From Scedosporium boydii (taxonomy: Eukaryota; Ascomycota; Sordariomycetes; Microascales; Microascaceae): a stretch of DNA of 64,000 nucleotides. Position numbers and translations under genes: made by a program. Below the pieces are notes generated by a model that saw nothing but the letters and a program-made list of their open reading frames with translations, was not told the DNA's origin and did not search any database. Below, in pieces: positions 52,644-64,000 of this stretch (position 1 is its first letter; every line of letters begins with the position of its first letter). The stretch spans positions 62,001 through 126,000 of the forward strand of contig NJFT01000010.1 in the NCBI GenBank assembly GCA_002221725.1. Direction: 5' to 3'.

Positions 52644-55600
52644 CTAATCTTCTGCCCGCGAAAACTTCTCACTCAAAAGGCCACTCTTCTCAACAACCTT
52701 GTATCCCACCAGCTGCAGCGAAGGCGCCTGTAAGATATCAAACACTGGAATATCCGCCTTAAACTCCCTCAACAACCAATTGCGCACCTCTACCGCAACA
52801 AGCGAGTCCACGCCATACGCCGAGGTAGGAGACGCAGCGTGGATGTCTTCCAAGGGAATCATAAGCGCCTTGGAGAGCTTCTTGAGGAGCGCATCTACGA
52901 CGATGGCAGCCGCGGCGTCGATGGACGTGGCCTCTTCCAACTGCTGCACGAGGGATACCTCCGCATCAGTCTTAGAACCAACGGTGCGCGCCCGCATCAT
53001 GCGCAGATGAGAAAACACGGGCTCGTTGAACCAATGCGGAATCTCGTGTTGTGTACGGTCGAAATATGCCTGCGTGCCGAGACCCGTGACGAACTGGCAC
53101 CTCTTCTCGCCGTCGTTGATGTTGCTCCCTTCCATGGCGATGCTCATCATAGCGAGGAATTCCTCCTCGTCGATCAACACGAAACCCCACCGAGACAAAT
53201 TGTTTTGCGTCGCACCTTCAGTCTCAGCGACATATCCCACCGACTGGATCATCCCGAGATCAACGACGGTTGCCGGGAGACCGCGGGAGGTGCGATAGTA
53301 GGCGAACGAGTCCTGGAATGCGTTGGCTGCGGCATAATTGCCTTGCGATAGATCACCGATCGTGCCGGCCGCGCTGGCGAGCAAGACGAAGAAGTCGAGT
53401 GGCTGGTTGAGAGTTGCGTTGTGGAGGTTCCATGTGCCGTGCACCTTTGGTCCAATAACTTTGGTGAAGGTCTCGTACGGCATATTGGCAAAGACTCGGT
53501 CCTGCGAAGCAAGCGTCAGTCAGCAAGTTGCATCATTACTGGAAAAGTTCGGTTAGGAGGAAGGGGTGTGGGACTTACCTCCAAGACCATGGAGGCCTGT
53601 ATCACTCCACGGATTGGCGGCAGCTCGGCTAACGCAGCACCCAAGGCGTTTTGTAGTTTGTCTTCATCCACGACGTCGCAAGCCAGGACGCGGACATTCG
53701 CACCGGCAGCCTCGAGCTCGTCGACTAGAGCTTGAGATTCCGTTCGACTTGTGCCGGACCGAGATACGAATATCAAGTTCCTAGCACCATGCTTCACCAT
53801 GTGCCGGGCGAGGCATCTACCTAGACCACCAAACCCACCCGCGAGCAGGTAGGATGCGTTGGGCTCAAACTTGTAGCCCGTTTTCTTTCGCGGGACGACC
53901 TAGTGACGTGATACATTGTTAGCTCGGGCACAAAATAAAACACAACTAACCTTGGCAACTTGAGAACCACATCGCAGAGAGATACAGATATACTAACCGG
54001 AACAATATCATCATGTTGCGGGGTCAAAACCACTTTGCCCATGTGTTTGCCCATCTGCATGTACCGGAATGCCTCTTCCATCTTGGAGAACGGGAACGTC
54101 GTGATTGGGGTGACGACGCCGATGCTTTCGTCGCGGAGAAGGGCCATGACACTGGTAATGAGATGCAAAGCAAGGTCCCGGCGTTGCTTGAACATCACCG
54201 TCAAGTCCACAGATGCAAACGTGACATTTCGAATGAAGGGCGCCATTCCGATGTGCGTGTTTTCCTCGATATCCTTCTTACCAATCTCGATGAATCGGCC
54301 GAAGGGTGCGATTATCGACCAGGATGCCTTGAGTGCCTCTCCCGACAGACAGTTGAGAATCACGTCGACGCCTTTCCCGCCCGTCTGGCGCTTGATGCCC
54401 TCTGCGAAAGAAAGGTTCCTGCTTGAGAAGATGTGGCTCTCGGGGATCCCGTACGTCGCCATGATGTGCTCCTTCTTTTGCTTCGTGCCGACCGTCACGA
54501 ATACTTCAGCACCGTAGAATTGAGCCATCATGATTGCGGCCTGGCCGACTCCACCAGCTGCAGCGTGGATTAGTATCGATTCCCCTTTGCGGATCCTCGC
54601 TTGATCGACCAGCGCGTAGTACGCCGTGCAGTACACAACGGGAATAGCAGCCGCAGTCACAAACTCCATGCTATCCGGAATCCTCTGGACCAGCTTGGCC
54701 GGGTTCTTGACGGAATTGCTGTAGCCTCCCATCGTCCAGGCGCAGACTCTGTCTCCCACTTTGAGGTGTGTCACCTCGCTGCCAATCTCAGTGACGATTC
54801 CGCTGCATTCGCAGCCGAGGAAGCCATCGACTAGCTGGCCCATGCTCACCATGATGTCACGGAAATTCAAGCCGACGGCGCGGACGTCGATCGTCACGTA
54901 GTCAGGTGGCAATTGCATGGGACCGGTTGGGTCATCGATGAAACGGAGAGTGTCAAGGAGACCAGGCACGGCGATGTCCAGGGTCAGTGGCCGATCGGGC
55001 TGGTAGAATGGCTCCATCTTTGTTTCAAGCCCCGAGGTCGCTTTGCCGCTCAATTCGGATATTCTGGCATCAAGGCTGGCCCCCTCCAAGCAACGCTTGA
55101 TGTAGATATGTCCTCCCTTTTCAGAGTACTCCGTGTCTTCCTCGGCAGCAGCCCTGGCCGACAGAACCTTTTCCAGCACCAAGTAGATTTTATCAAAACA
55201 TTCTGTTGCGGAGAGAGGGCTGTCGGTAGAGAAATCTAGCGTTATAAAAGGGAGTCCTGGGTGCTCTCCCCGAAGAGTTCGAGCAAGGCCATGAACAAGG
55301 GCGGCGTCCGGGTTGTTGGCTTCTTGAGACCCGCCCACCGTCAACCACAGGAGGCCTGCGGCTTTGTCGAGGACTAACTTGAGCTGTTCGAAATCAGCAG
55401 GGCTGATATCTTTAACAAGAGGCTGCCACATTTCAGCTTCAAAGATGCAGATCGCCGAAGTCAGCTCCTCTTCCGAAAGCTGTGAAACTGGCTTGGCTGA
55501 GGACGGAAGGCCCTTCTCTGAGAGTCTCTGTTGTAAACCTGCGACGAATTCTCCCTCTCCGTCAGCACGAATTTCCGTCGTTATGATGATGATGGACGGC

Positions 55601-58600
55601 GATGAACTTGCAAGCTCGCCGTTTGATTTGGGAGTTGGTGTGTCATGAATTGCTTCAGCAACCATGAGCCGACCGCATTGCAGACGAGAGTCACGATGAT
55701 CAGGGATACTCAAACTCAAGCCCCCAAACCCACACTTTCCGAGGACAGAATCCCAGGTCGCCTCATCCATCGTCGGGCCCCAAGGCCGGAAGTCCTCCTC
55801 CGACATCCACCATCCGGGAAGCGTGCCGAAAGGAAGGAAGCCTCGATTGAGAACTTGCGTCATCTCCAAAAGAAGGAGCTTGCCTCCCTCTTTCAATAGC
55901 TTTCTCACGTTCAAAATCGTATTGCTGATATTTGCAGTCGCATGCAGCACGTTGAAGGCCACGACGACGTCAAACTTTTCGTTCTCGGCAAAACCTTGCG
56001 ACACCGCGTCTTGCTCGATGTTCAACTTTCGGTACCGAATCAAGTCGCCCCAGTCACGGAACTTGTCTTGGGCCTTCTCGAAGAAGCCCGAGGAGATGTC
56101 TGTGTATGTGTAATCCTCGAACCTGGGATAGGTGCCTTTGTTGCCTCCCAACGCTTGGAGAATGGGCAACGTTGCTCCTCCGGTGCCCGCTCCAATCTCC
56201 AGGAACCTAAGATTGGGATGCTTGTGTGAAAGCAGGGTGATGTACTTTCCGAGCTGCGCATATGTGGTTGCCAAGCCTAATGCGTTTTCGTAATACTTGT
56301 AGAGAAGATCTCCCTCAAGCATTAATGCAAGAGGGTCAACATCGCCCTTTAGGATGCATGAGAGACTCTTCCCCACTCGGCAGAGTAGCATGGCTTCGTG
56401 GTCCGCAGACTCCACCGTAGAAATTAGATTTTCCATTTGTTCCTGGACTTCTGGTGTATCGAACTGCAGCCATTGTGCGGTTTGATGAGCTACCTTCCCG
56501 GAAGAAAGCTGCTCGCGGTGGTGTTGCATGTATCGGTATAATTTCTGGTGATGGGGCTGGACGACTTGGCTCTCTTCCACCTCCTTTAAAGCTTTCTGGT
56601 AAAAGTAGGACGCAACCATTTCCAGAGTTCCAATATAATCTGGTGACGTATCAGCAACACCGGTGTCCCCCAACAAGGCTTCCACCTCATCCTTTCCATT
56701 TAGGTCGAGATCTAGCGCCCACTGGACATCGAAACATAGCTTCTTCTCATCACCAGAAGATGCTCCATCCTCTCCGTGGTCACTCGATGTGACTGCCGTG
56801 CATCTCAAGCCCTGAACAGTCACAACAGGATTCTTTGATAGAGTATCCCGAACGTATATCGTACCAGAGGCCTGTCGGTATCCCGCAAAGGCAGCTTCAC
56901 TAACAGCTTCCAGTTCGAATCCAGGTTTATTGGCGGCGACCGAGTTCGAAACCTCGATTTTCTGAATGAATGTCGGCATGTACGCTTCCTTGATGTTCGA
57001 CCGGGTCAGGGCTGGGAAGAAGCTCTGTAGGAAGGCGTCGATGGTTGCGGGGTGGAGGAGATGTTCATGCTCGTACTCGAATGGCATCCCTTTCTTGGTA
57101 TCGGGAATCGTGATGGTGGCTGTGGCCTTGCCAGTTCCGTATGAGATGTTGGTTAGGTTGCGGAACGTTGGCCCGAAGAGAAGGCCGATGTTGGTGAGCG
57201 TTTCGTATACCTGAGATGTTGCAACCGGAGTTGTGCATTGCTTCTTGGTGCTGTCAAAGTTCTCGTCGTACCACGTAGTCGCCTCCTTGCTCTCTCGACC
57301 GTCGTCGACTACATCAGGCTGCTTCTGGGCGAGGGTGACTGTAAAGACGCCCCGACAGTGTTCCTGAGTTTCCCCAGGAGTCGAAAATGAAAAGACGCGG
57401 AACTCCTTCCATACATCGGACGAAGTCTTGCTGCTTGACCTCAGCGGCCTTACTTCGAACATGACTTCCACACCGGCGTCTGTCTGCGGGACTACAAGCG
57501 CTCGAGATATCACTATATCGGTAATGGTGTATCCGGTGACCCTCTCTTCGTCCTGAGACGATGTTAGTTGTCGAGCTGCTTCCAAAGCCATAGCGATGTA
57601 TCCGGCAGCAGGATAGATTACGGTGTCCTGGACCTGGTGATCCTTCACCCAAGGCTGTTCTTTGATGCGGATGAAATTCCTCCATCTTGGCTCTGTGGGA
57701 TTCCAGTCCGAGGCGGGCGCCCCGAGGAAGTCGATACGAGGAGCTGATCGGAAGCGATAGTCTGTGCTTAATCGCGATTCCATCCAGAATTTCTTGTGAT
57801 TCCAAGAATAGGAAGGAAGGTCAACAAGCACTTGGGGAGTCGAGGAGCTTTGCACGGGCTCGTTTGCTCTTTGCAGGCGGACAGAGACGCCGCGGGTCCA
57901 AAGCGATGCGGCAGCCTCTAGGGACGTTTCGCAGGCGTTTCGACCTCTGATGAGCGCCGAGAAATAAGAGATTGATCGATTGGCCCCAGACGAAGCTTTT
58001 TCCAGGGCCGACGAGACGATCTGCTTGACTGGTCCGGCGAGCGCAGAATGTGGGCCGATCTCGACGAGAATGGAAACAGGGCTTCTACCACCTCCAGTTT
58101 CCAGTGATTTTCTTGTCCTCGAGGAGGTGCCGCTGAGAAGTAGAGATTCGAGGCCTTCGGAGAATCGGACGGGAGAGAGCAGGTTGTCCACCCAGTACTG
58201 CGCGCCGAGGTCCACGTCCGCCGTGGAAGCGCAGGTCACTGTGGAGATCATCTCGCACTTCTGCAGGGTAGAAGCTTCGCGGGTTGGGATCTCCAGTTCA
58301 CCCAGAAGCTCGAGATACTGGCTCGCCACGTCCTTCATATGATGAGAGTGGTAAGCTGTTTTGACTTTCAGCTTCCTGGCAAAGATGCTCTCGTCTTCTT
58401 CTTTGATCATGTTCTCCATCGCTTGGATTGCAGTCAAGTCGCCCGATAGGGTAACGTTGGACGGGCTATTGATGCAAGCCACAACAAGCTTGCCGGAGGC
58501 GGGATCCAGTCGAGAGATTCTCTCTTGCGCATCCTGTGCAGAGAGACCACAGGCCATCATGGCACCTTCTTGCTTCACCTGCGACGACACGATTCCCCGG

Positions 58601-60982
58601 AAATATGCGACTTTCAGGGCCGAAGCAAAAGTCAGCTTGCCAGCTGCGTAAGCAGCTGCTATCTCGCCGCTTGAGTGTCCAATAACCATTTGCGGCAAAA
58701 CGCCCCAGTCGTTCAAGAGGTCGACCAGGGCGAGTTGCACAGCAGTGCAGGCGGGTTGGCTGACATCTGGGTCGTTGACCCGGGACGCTTCCTTGTCCGT
58801 GGGGATGATGACTTCGTCTATCAGGGACCAGGTACAACCCAAGGAAGCCAAGGTGTCATTTGCAAGTTGTATCGACTTTTGGAATACCGGATAAGACTCG
58901 AAGAGTTGCTTTCCCATGCCACACCATTGGGCGCCTTGGCCGGTAAACACGAAGGCGATACTAGGTGCCTGGTTTATCTTCACGGAAGAGTATGTGTTAG
59001 GAAAGAGTTTGAAGATGAACAATGAATTGGCCGGGGAATCCACCTACATCAGAACGGGTTGGACTTTGATTCAAGTTTTCCAGCTTAGTGGCAAGATTAT
59101 CCAGTGAGTCGGCAACCACGGAAACCTTGAAGGGCAAGGACGAACGCCGCTCCCCAAGCGTGTAGGAAAGGTTATTGAGGAAGGAAGCCTCGTCTTTTGG
59201 TCCTCTCGCGCCCTTCTGTTGCTTGAGATAGGAGGCATATGTTGCTGCTACCTGCTTTAAGCTGGTAGCTTCGTGCGCAGACCAGACGAATATCCGATGT
59301 TGGCTATCAGAGTCTGCAGTTTTCTGGTGGCCGTTAGTTTGGACACCATCGAATTCGATATGCGTGCCGTTGCCGTTAGTATGGCCATTAGCATGAGAGT
59401 GACCGTTAACACCATTTCCGTTAACACCACTGCCATTAACGCCGTTGCCGTTGACATTACCGTTGGTGTTCGTGACGGGAGTTAAGGGTTCATGTTCTCC
59501 TTGGAGACTGGGATTAACGGCAGTCCGGTGAGATCCCCTTAAGCCTCGCTGTTTCAGATAATTATAAGCATCATCTAGGATGGCGTGAACATTCGTGCCT
59601 CCGAACCCAAACGAGTTTATACCAGCTCTCCTGACTCCCGCAACCGGCCAGGGAGATAACTCGGTTGGAACACGAATTCTGCAGCCTTCAAAGTCAATCT
59701 TGTCGTTCCCGCGTTCAAAGTTAATATTTGGCGGAATCAATCCGTTCTCAAGAGTCAATACAGTCTTGATAACTCCGGCAAGACCACTGCATCCCTCCAA
59801 GTGGCCAATGTTTGTCTTAAAACTTCCAACGTATAGAGCATTTTCTCGGCCCTCGGGTCGATATTTGCCCAAAGCTGAGCCAATTGCGCCCGCTTCGATC
59901 GGATCTCCAACAATCGTTCCTGTTCCGTGCGCCTCGAAGTATCCCACGGCGGCAGGATCGCATCCGGCACTCTTATAAGCAGATGTGAGAAGGGCGTGCT
60001 GCGCTTCTCCCGACGGAAGCATAATCCCAGGTGTCCTTCCATCTTGGTTGGAGGTAGTTCCTCTGATGACTGCGCGGATGGTGTCGTTGTCTCGGATGGC
60101 ATCTGCCAGAGGCTTCAAGTATAAAGCGGCAATACCCTCTCCCCGAGAATATCCGTTCGCTCGATGATCAAACGTGAAACACCGGCCGTCGGGACCAAAG
60201 AAGCGAACATTGGACATGGCAACCATGGGATCTGGATTGAAGATGAGATTGGCGCCACCAACAATGGACGCCTTGCTCTCGCCGGCCCGGAGACTCTGGC
60301 AGGCGAGGTGAAATGCCACGAGACTGCTACTGCACGCCGTGTCGACGGTCAAACTCGGACCTTTGAGATCGAAGAAGTAGCTTATGCGATTGGATAGGAT
60401 GGCTGCTCCATTTCCGGTGCAGACATAGGCCGAAGACACCTCGAGGTCTCGGCTCAGCAACTCGTGGTAGTCTTTGGAAAAGCACCCGACGTAGCAGCTC
60501 GTATTCGAGCCCGCGAGCTTCTCCATCGGGACTCCGGCGTTTTCAACGGCCTCGTAGGCGCATTCCATCAATAGCCTCTGTTGGGGATCCATGCCCACCG
60601 CTTCGGCGGGAGAAATGGAGAAGAATGCGGCGTCGAACTCAGAAATGTCTTGCTCTAGAAAATGCGCCGCGCGGATGTTGAACTGCACACGCACACCGAG
60701 AATTGAGGGTCAAAAACAGTCTCAAGCGCTAGGGTCTATCGTGACAAGGGTTTAGCTTACCGATCCACCCCTGTCCGGGTCGGGGTGGTAAAACGCATCG
60801 ACGTTCATCCGACTTTTCGGGATCTCGGAGCGGCCCGAACGTTTGTTGGCGATCATTTCCCAGAATTTACTGGGGGTTGAGGCCCCGCCGGGCAATCTGC
60901 AAGCCATTCCCACGACAGCAATCGGCGGGAGGGCATCATCATCATGGGTGCCATTGGCGGTCTCTGGCGGCCGCGAAATCAT
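52644..60982 (-). CDS. highly reducing type I polyketide synthase (KS-AT-DH-MT-ER-KR-ACP)
   Basis: Five exons: 60982-60761, 60682-59048, 58977-53998, 53899-53579 and 53501-52644. All join in frame, giving 2671 residues. KS has Cys191 in VDTACSSS, His326 in EAHGTGT and His368 in NIGHLEG. AT has Ser721 in GHSSGE. DH has His1066 (VKDHQVQD) and Asp1266 (HPATIDAF). MT has LEIGAGTGG (1545-1553). ER has its nucleotide site AAAGGVGQA (about 2091-2099). KR has GGFGGLG (about 2299-2306), Ser2429 and Tyr2442 (GNYAAAN). ACP carries Ser2619 in GVDSLVA. There is no thioesterase, so release must occur in trans. An Asn/Gly-rich linker (about 478-525) separates KS from AT. All domains look active, predicting an alpha-methylated, strongly reduced chain. 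An alternative acceptor for exon 3 at 58968 would drop three residues. Confidence 0.96.
59327..59473 (-). repeat. Asn-Gly-rich repeat coding region in PKS linker
   Basis: Imperfect 6-nt and 12-nt repeats encode NGNVNGNGVNGSGVNG and then HSHANGHTNGNG between the KS and AT domains. The length is likely to vary between isolates by replication slippage without harming the enzyme. Confidence 0.8.
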
Positions 60983-62900
60983 AGTTGTGGTGGGTATGTG
61001 TGGTTAAGATTAGGTGTGAGAAGCAAAAAGGGCTTCATCTGTGTACTCCCTCGCTACCATAGAAACAGCAGGCGAGAGGGAATTAAGTAGTCGACAGCAT
61101 CCCGGACTGCAAGTCAACACTGAAAGTACCAACACGACCAACCGGTGGTTCGGCCGATCCCTTGTTCTCCGAGGCCAACGAGCCATGACGAAAATGGACG
61201 GAAAGTGGGGGGAGGAAAGAGGGGGAGGCGAAACGAAGAATCGCCGACGCAAAGGCAGGATGCAATCACCAGGTTGGATGAGAGAATTGGGCAATTCGAA
61301 TTCGGTCTGGAGATGCTAATTCTGGACATCCTTCCAGAAATCAAAGGCCTCAATTCTCCAATCCCATCCGCCTAATGCCGGGTCCGGCGGGCCGGGCTGC
61401 AGCACACCTCGCGTGCATAGAGAAACATGTGCGTGGCGAGATCCTGTAGGTCTGCGTGGGTTGGGTTACATCCTACCTCCGCCGGCGCGCTGAGGTGGAT
61501 GTCCGCTCCTACGGAGTACTACACGCTACCTCGAATTCCAATAGTGCGGGCAACGTCGTATGCGTATGCGAGTTACGTGGCACAACTTGAGTAGAAGATA
61601 TCGTACCATATATCTGGGTCATGACGCAGGAATTGGATTTGGTGTTGTGGTGAATTGGGTTTTACCAAGCATTTCACTTCCTTTGTGATCTCGTCCTCTC
61701 TGCGGAGAGACCAGTTCCAGATTCGGCTCGACCGGAAATGCAGGCGGGGACGGCGCCGACCAACGGCATTCGAGATAGCAGGCTGCGCGCCTGCGCTCGG
61801 GGATAGAGGCTCCAATCCGGACACTCTCCGAGTGGGAGGAATCCCCGGAATTCCAAATTTGGTCTCTCCGATGGAGATGGGCCGCAGGCGTTTTGATGCG
61901 GACCGTACTTCGTACATGCAGGGACCTTGTTTCGTTAAATGGACATAGCAGGTAAATGAGCTGTTTTCTTTCCACTCTCACCGTCACACTCCACATTCGT
62001 GTCCGAGTGAGGATCACAGACGTGATTTCCACGTACGTGGTAATATGGACTGGACTTCTAGTCATGTCGGTTGAGCTGTCAAGTGTGCCCCGACCGGGGA
62101 ATAGAACCCACACTAAGCTGCGGAACGGGCCAATGCTAATTCATGTAGCCTAACCTCTTCGGGCTCCTCATTGGCATTTTCGTATTCGAAGCCTGCAAGT
62201 TATTCCAAATTCAGTGAGTGACTTGCTCTTCTTGTCTACAACACAAATGTGTGAATGTCTGAAACTCCCGTGGTCAGAGGATTGGATTTGTAGGGCCATC
62301 ACGCAACGTGGGAAGATACCGGCCTGTGACCCACACCCCATCATGAAGCACAGAAAGATCCGAGGCTATTAATGGAAAACGTCTACGCCTGCTAGATAAC
62401 GCTCTGATGTCCTTCATGACCCACTACCCGGCCAGGAACCCTTGAAAGACGTCGTCGACCTGCGACTGGCAGGACCGGATTGAGATGAAGTCGACGTGGC
62501 ATTAAGGCGTCAAAGGATCAGTCAGTGCATCAAATATCTATGCCAAGCGTAAACCCCAGGTTATCATTTAGATGATGGAGGTCAGAATATCTTGGTAAGT
62601 CTTTTGTTGCTAGAACCCGAATGATGACTCTAACCCAAAACCCACGATCCGACAGTCTGGATCCGAGAGGGTCATGTCCGACCGGATCACTGCCGGCTTA
62701 CATAAGGGTTAAGTATGAGTGGCTCCAAGTTGTAGGCATGCATAATCTAAGTATGAGCTGCCGATTGATAATAGCCGGCAGGGATTGCGTCGTGTGTGCC
62801 AGACGTGGCGGATGAAGTTGGCTTGGCATTCAATGAAGACGTGTCATTTGGATTCGGCCACAACCAGTCCTTTCTCTCATGTCTCGTCCGTACCGCCATT
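60983..62900. promoter_or_regulatory. divergent promoter of PKS and hydrolase
   Basis: A 1.9-kb region between head-to-head genes, so likely to be co-regulated. TACGGAGTA at 61510-61518 also occurs within the inverted repeat at 42542. Frames inside (for example 61573-62113, minus) overlap each other and resemble nothing known. No TATA box or regulator site can be assigned with confidence. Confidence 0.45.
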
Positions 62901-63641
62901 ATGGACAAGAAGACGAGAGTTCTTTGCCTTCACGGGCAGGGGACTTCTTCTGAGGTATGTATGCTGCTCCTCCCTGGACATATCAATCATGTCCGTTTAA
63001 CACTGTCATTCGGACAGATCTTGAGGATTCAGCTGGCCCCATATCTCTTCCGACTACAAAGGGAGCTCGGCCTCGAATTCCACTTCACCAACGGACGTCT
63101 TCGCTGTGATCCTCACCCGTCCCTTGTTGGAATTTATAACGGAGAGACTTACCAGAACTACTCATGGGACGATGACCACGGTCTGCCTACCGAGGAAAAC
63201 AAGGTAGCTGTCAAGGATGCCTTCTCTGAGCTGGGAAAGGTGCTCCAGCGAGATGGGCCGTTTGACGGGGTTCTCGGCTTTTCTCAGGGCGCGTCTTGCA
63301 CATGTGGATTTTTGTTGAACAACGAACGTCTCAAAATTGGTTCCCGGACGGATGCTTTCCGCTTTGCCATCCTCTTCTCGGCATCTGGTATACCTGAGTG
63401 GGACATCAAAGATCAAAAAATTTGCAAGATTCGAGTGCCTTCGCTACATATCTGTGGGGAGGCGGACGCGGAATGGTTCCAGGACTCCAAGGCGGTTGTG
63501 GATAGATGCGAAAAAGGTTCGGCCGAGCTCATTGTGCACAAGGGAGACCATTCGATCCCGAGGGATAGACCAACGGTTGATAAGGTCGTTGAAGGTATAC
63601 GACGGCTACTGGAAAGATCACGAGAGGTCAATGAGCGCTAG
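62901..63641 (+). CDS. FSH1/LovG-type serine hydrolase (probable polyketide-releasing thioesterase)
   Basis: Two exons, 62901-62954 and 63018-63641; 225 residues. The 63-nt intron (donor GTATGT, acceptor GGACAG) has no stop and is a multiple of three, so the frame reads through it. Splicing gives GQGTSSEILRIQLAP, which fits the family. I start at MDKKTRVLCLHGQGTSS; the frame is open to 62796. The alpha/beta-hydrolase fold shows the oxyanion HGQG turn, nucleophile GFSQGA, Asp in ICGEADAEW and His in KGDHSIPRD. Relatives such as LovG release reduced chains from HR-PKS enzymes lacking a thioesterase, exactly the situation of the neighbour. It is transcribed away from the PKS over a shared promoter. 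Confidence 0.9.
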   Translation: MDKKTRVLCLHGQGTSSEVCMLLLPGHINHVRLTLSFGQILRIQLAPYLFRLQRELGLEFHFTNGRLRCDPHPSLVGIYNGETYQNYSWDDDHGLPTEENKVAVKDAFSELGKVLQRDGPFDGVLGFSQGASCTCGFLLNNERLKIGSRTDAFRFAILFSASGIPEWDIKDQKICKIRVPSLHICGEADAEWFQDSKAVVDRCEKGSAELIVHKGDHSIPRDRPTVDKVVEGIRRLLERSREVNER

Positions 63642-64000
63642 GGATGACATTACGAGTTGCAGACATGCCAAACGGTTCTCACTCTTGTGAGTTGTGAAGC
63701 ATTCATGTTGACCCTACACAAAAATATCTTAACTCTCTACTTGGTATTTTGTTTCTAGACAGGGATGTAGATTTGTCTCTCAGTGCAATGGCCTATTGAC
63801 ATGACACGGTTTAAAGGCACTAATATGATTTCACTTCCTGCTTCCTAGCTAGGCGCTCGACATGAGAAGCGACTCTATATTCCAACCAGGTATATCTACT
63901 AACAAGAGACACCAGCAAATGAAAGATTTCCGCTAAAAAAAAGTCCAATAAACTCCTCAAGATCAACTCTTAAAGCATCCACAACTAGGCACGATCATCG
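63642..64000. other. 3' flank of hydrolase, no gene seen
   Basis: AT-rich flank up to the window edge. Any further members of the polyketide cluster would lie beyond. Confidence 0.4.

Noticed and set aside
1..64000. CRISPR arrays or bacterial-type operons
   Set aside because: No regularly spaced repeats were seen, and gene structure is clearly that of a eukaryote.

Overview
The window is nuclear DNA of a filamentous ascomycete (Pezizomycotina). The evidence is short GT-AG introns of about 50-90 nt, a highly reducing polyketide synthase, a Zn2Cys6 regulator, HET, NACHT-ankyrin and 2EXR proteins, an RTA1-like fragment, and a tRNA-Ser followed by T tracts. I cannot name the genus. Gene density is moderate, and the long spacers contain recognisable gene wrecks, which fits a fast-evolving accessory or subtelomere-like region.

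Left edge (0-5.3 kb): AT-rich degenerate DNA, a broken RTA1-like fragment, a hypothetical gene, a small cysteine-rich secreted protein with a four-codon first exon, and tRNA-Ser(AGA). From 5.3 to 14.4 kb: a seven-exon DHA2 drug/toxin efflux transporter, a possible tiny spliced gene, a single-exon FAD monooxygenase, a decayed small secreted protein, and a YAT-type amino acid permease.

From 16.4 to 24.8 kb: an apparent small metabolic group. Two Dal5-type anion:cation symporters (one frameshifted) flank a flavin monooxygenase and a 2-oxoglutarate/Fe(II) dioxygenase that converge on each other.

From 25.9 to 44.3 kb: a 2078-residue NACHT-ankyrin NLR-like receptor, an RBR-type ubiquitin ligase, a Zn2Cys6 regulator, an AFAR-type aldo-keto reductase, a wrecked HET-domain gene, a 2EXR protein, and a secreted protein. 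That last protein has kexin sites and a C-terminal Cys/His arrangement resembling CheD/CNF1-type hydrolases; it is the least described item here. From 44.3 to 48.4 kb there are only decayed fragments.

From 48.4 to 63.6 kb: the core of a polyketide cluster. It has a BAHD/trichothecene-type acyltransferase, a 2671-residue HR-PKS (KS-AT-DH-MT-ER-KR-ACP, all key residues present, no thioesterase), and a divergently transcribed FSH1/LovG-type serine hydrolase that could release the product. The likely product is a methylated, highly reduced chain, freed by the hydrolase and perhaps acylated. The cluster may continue past the right edge.
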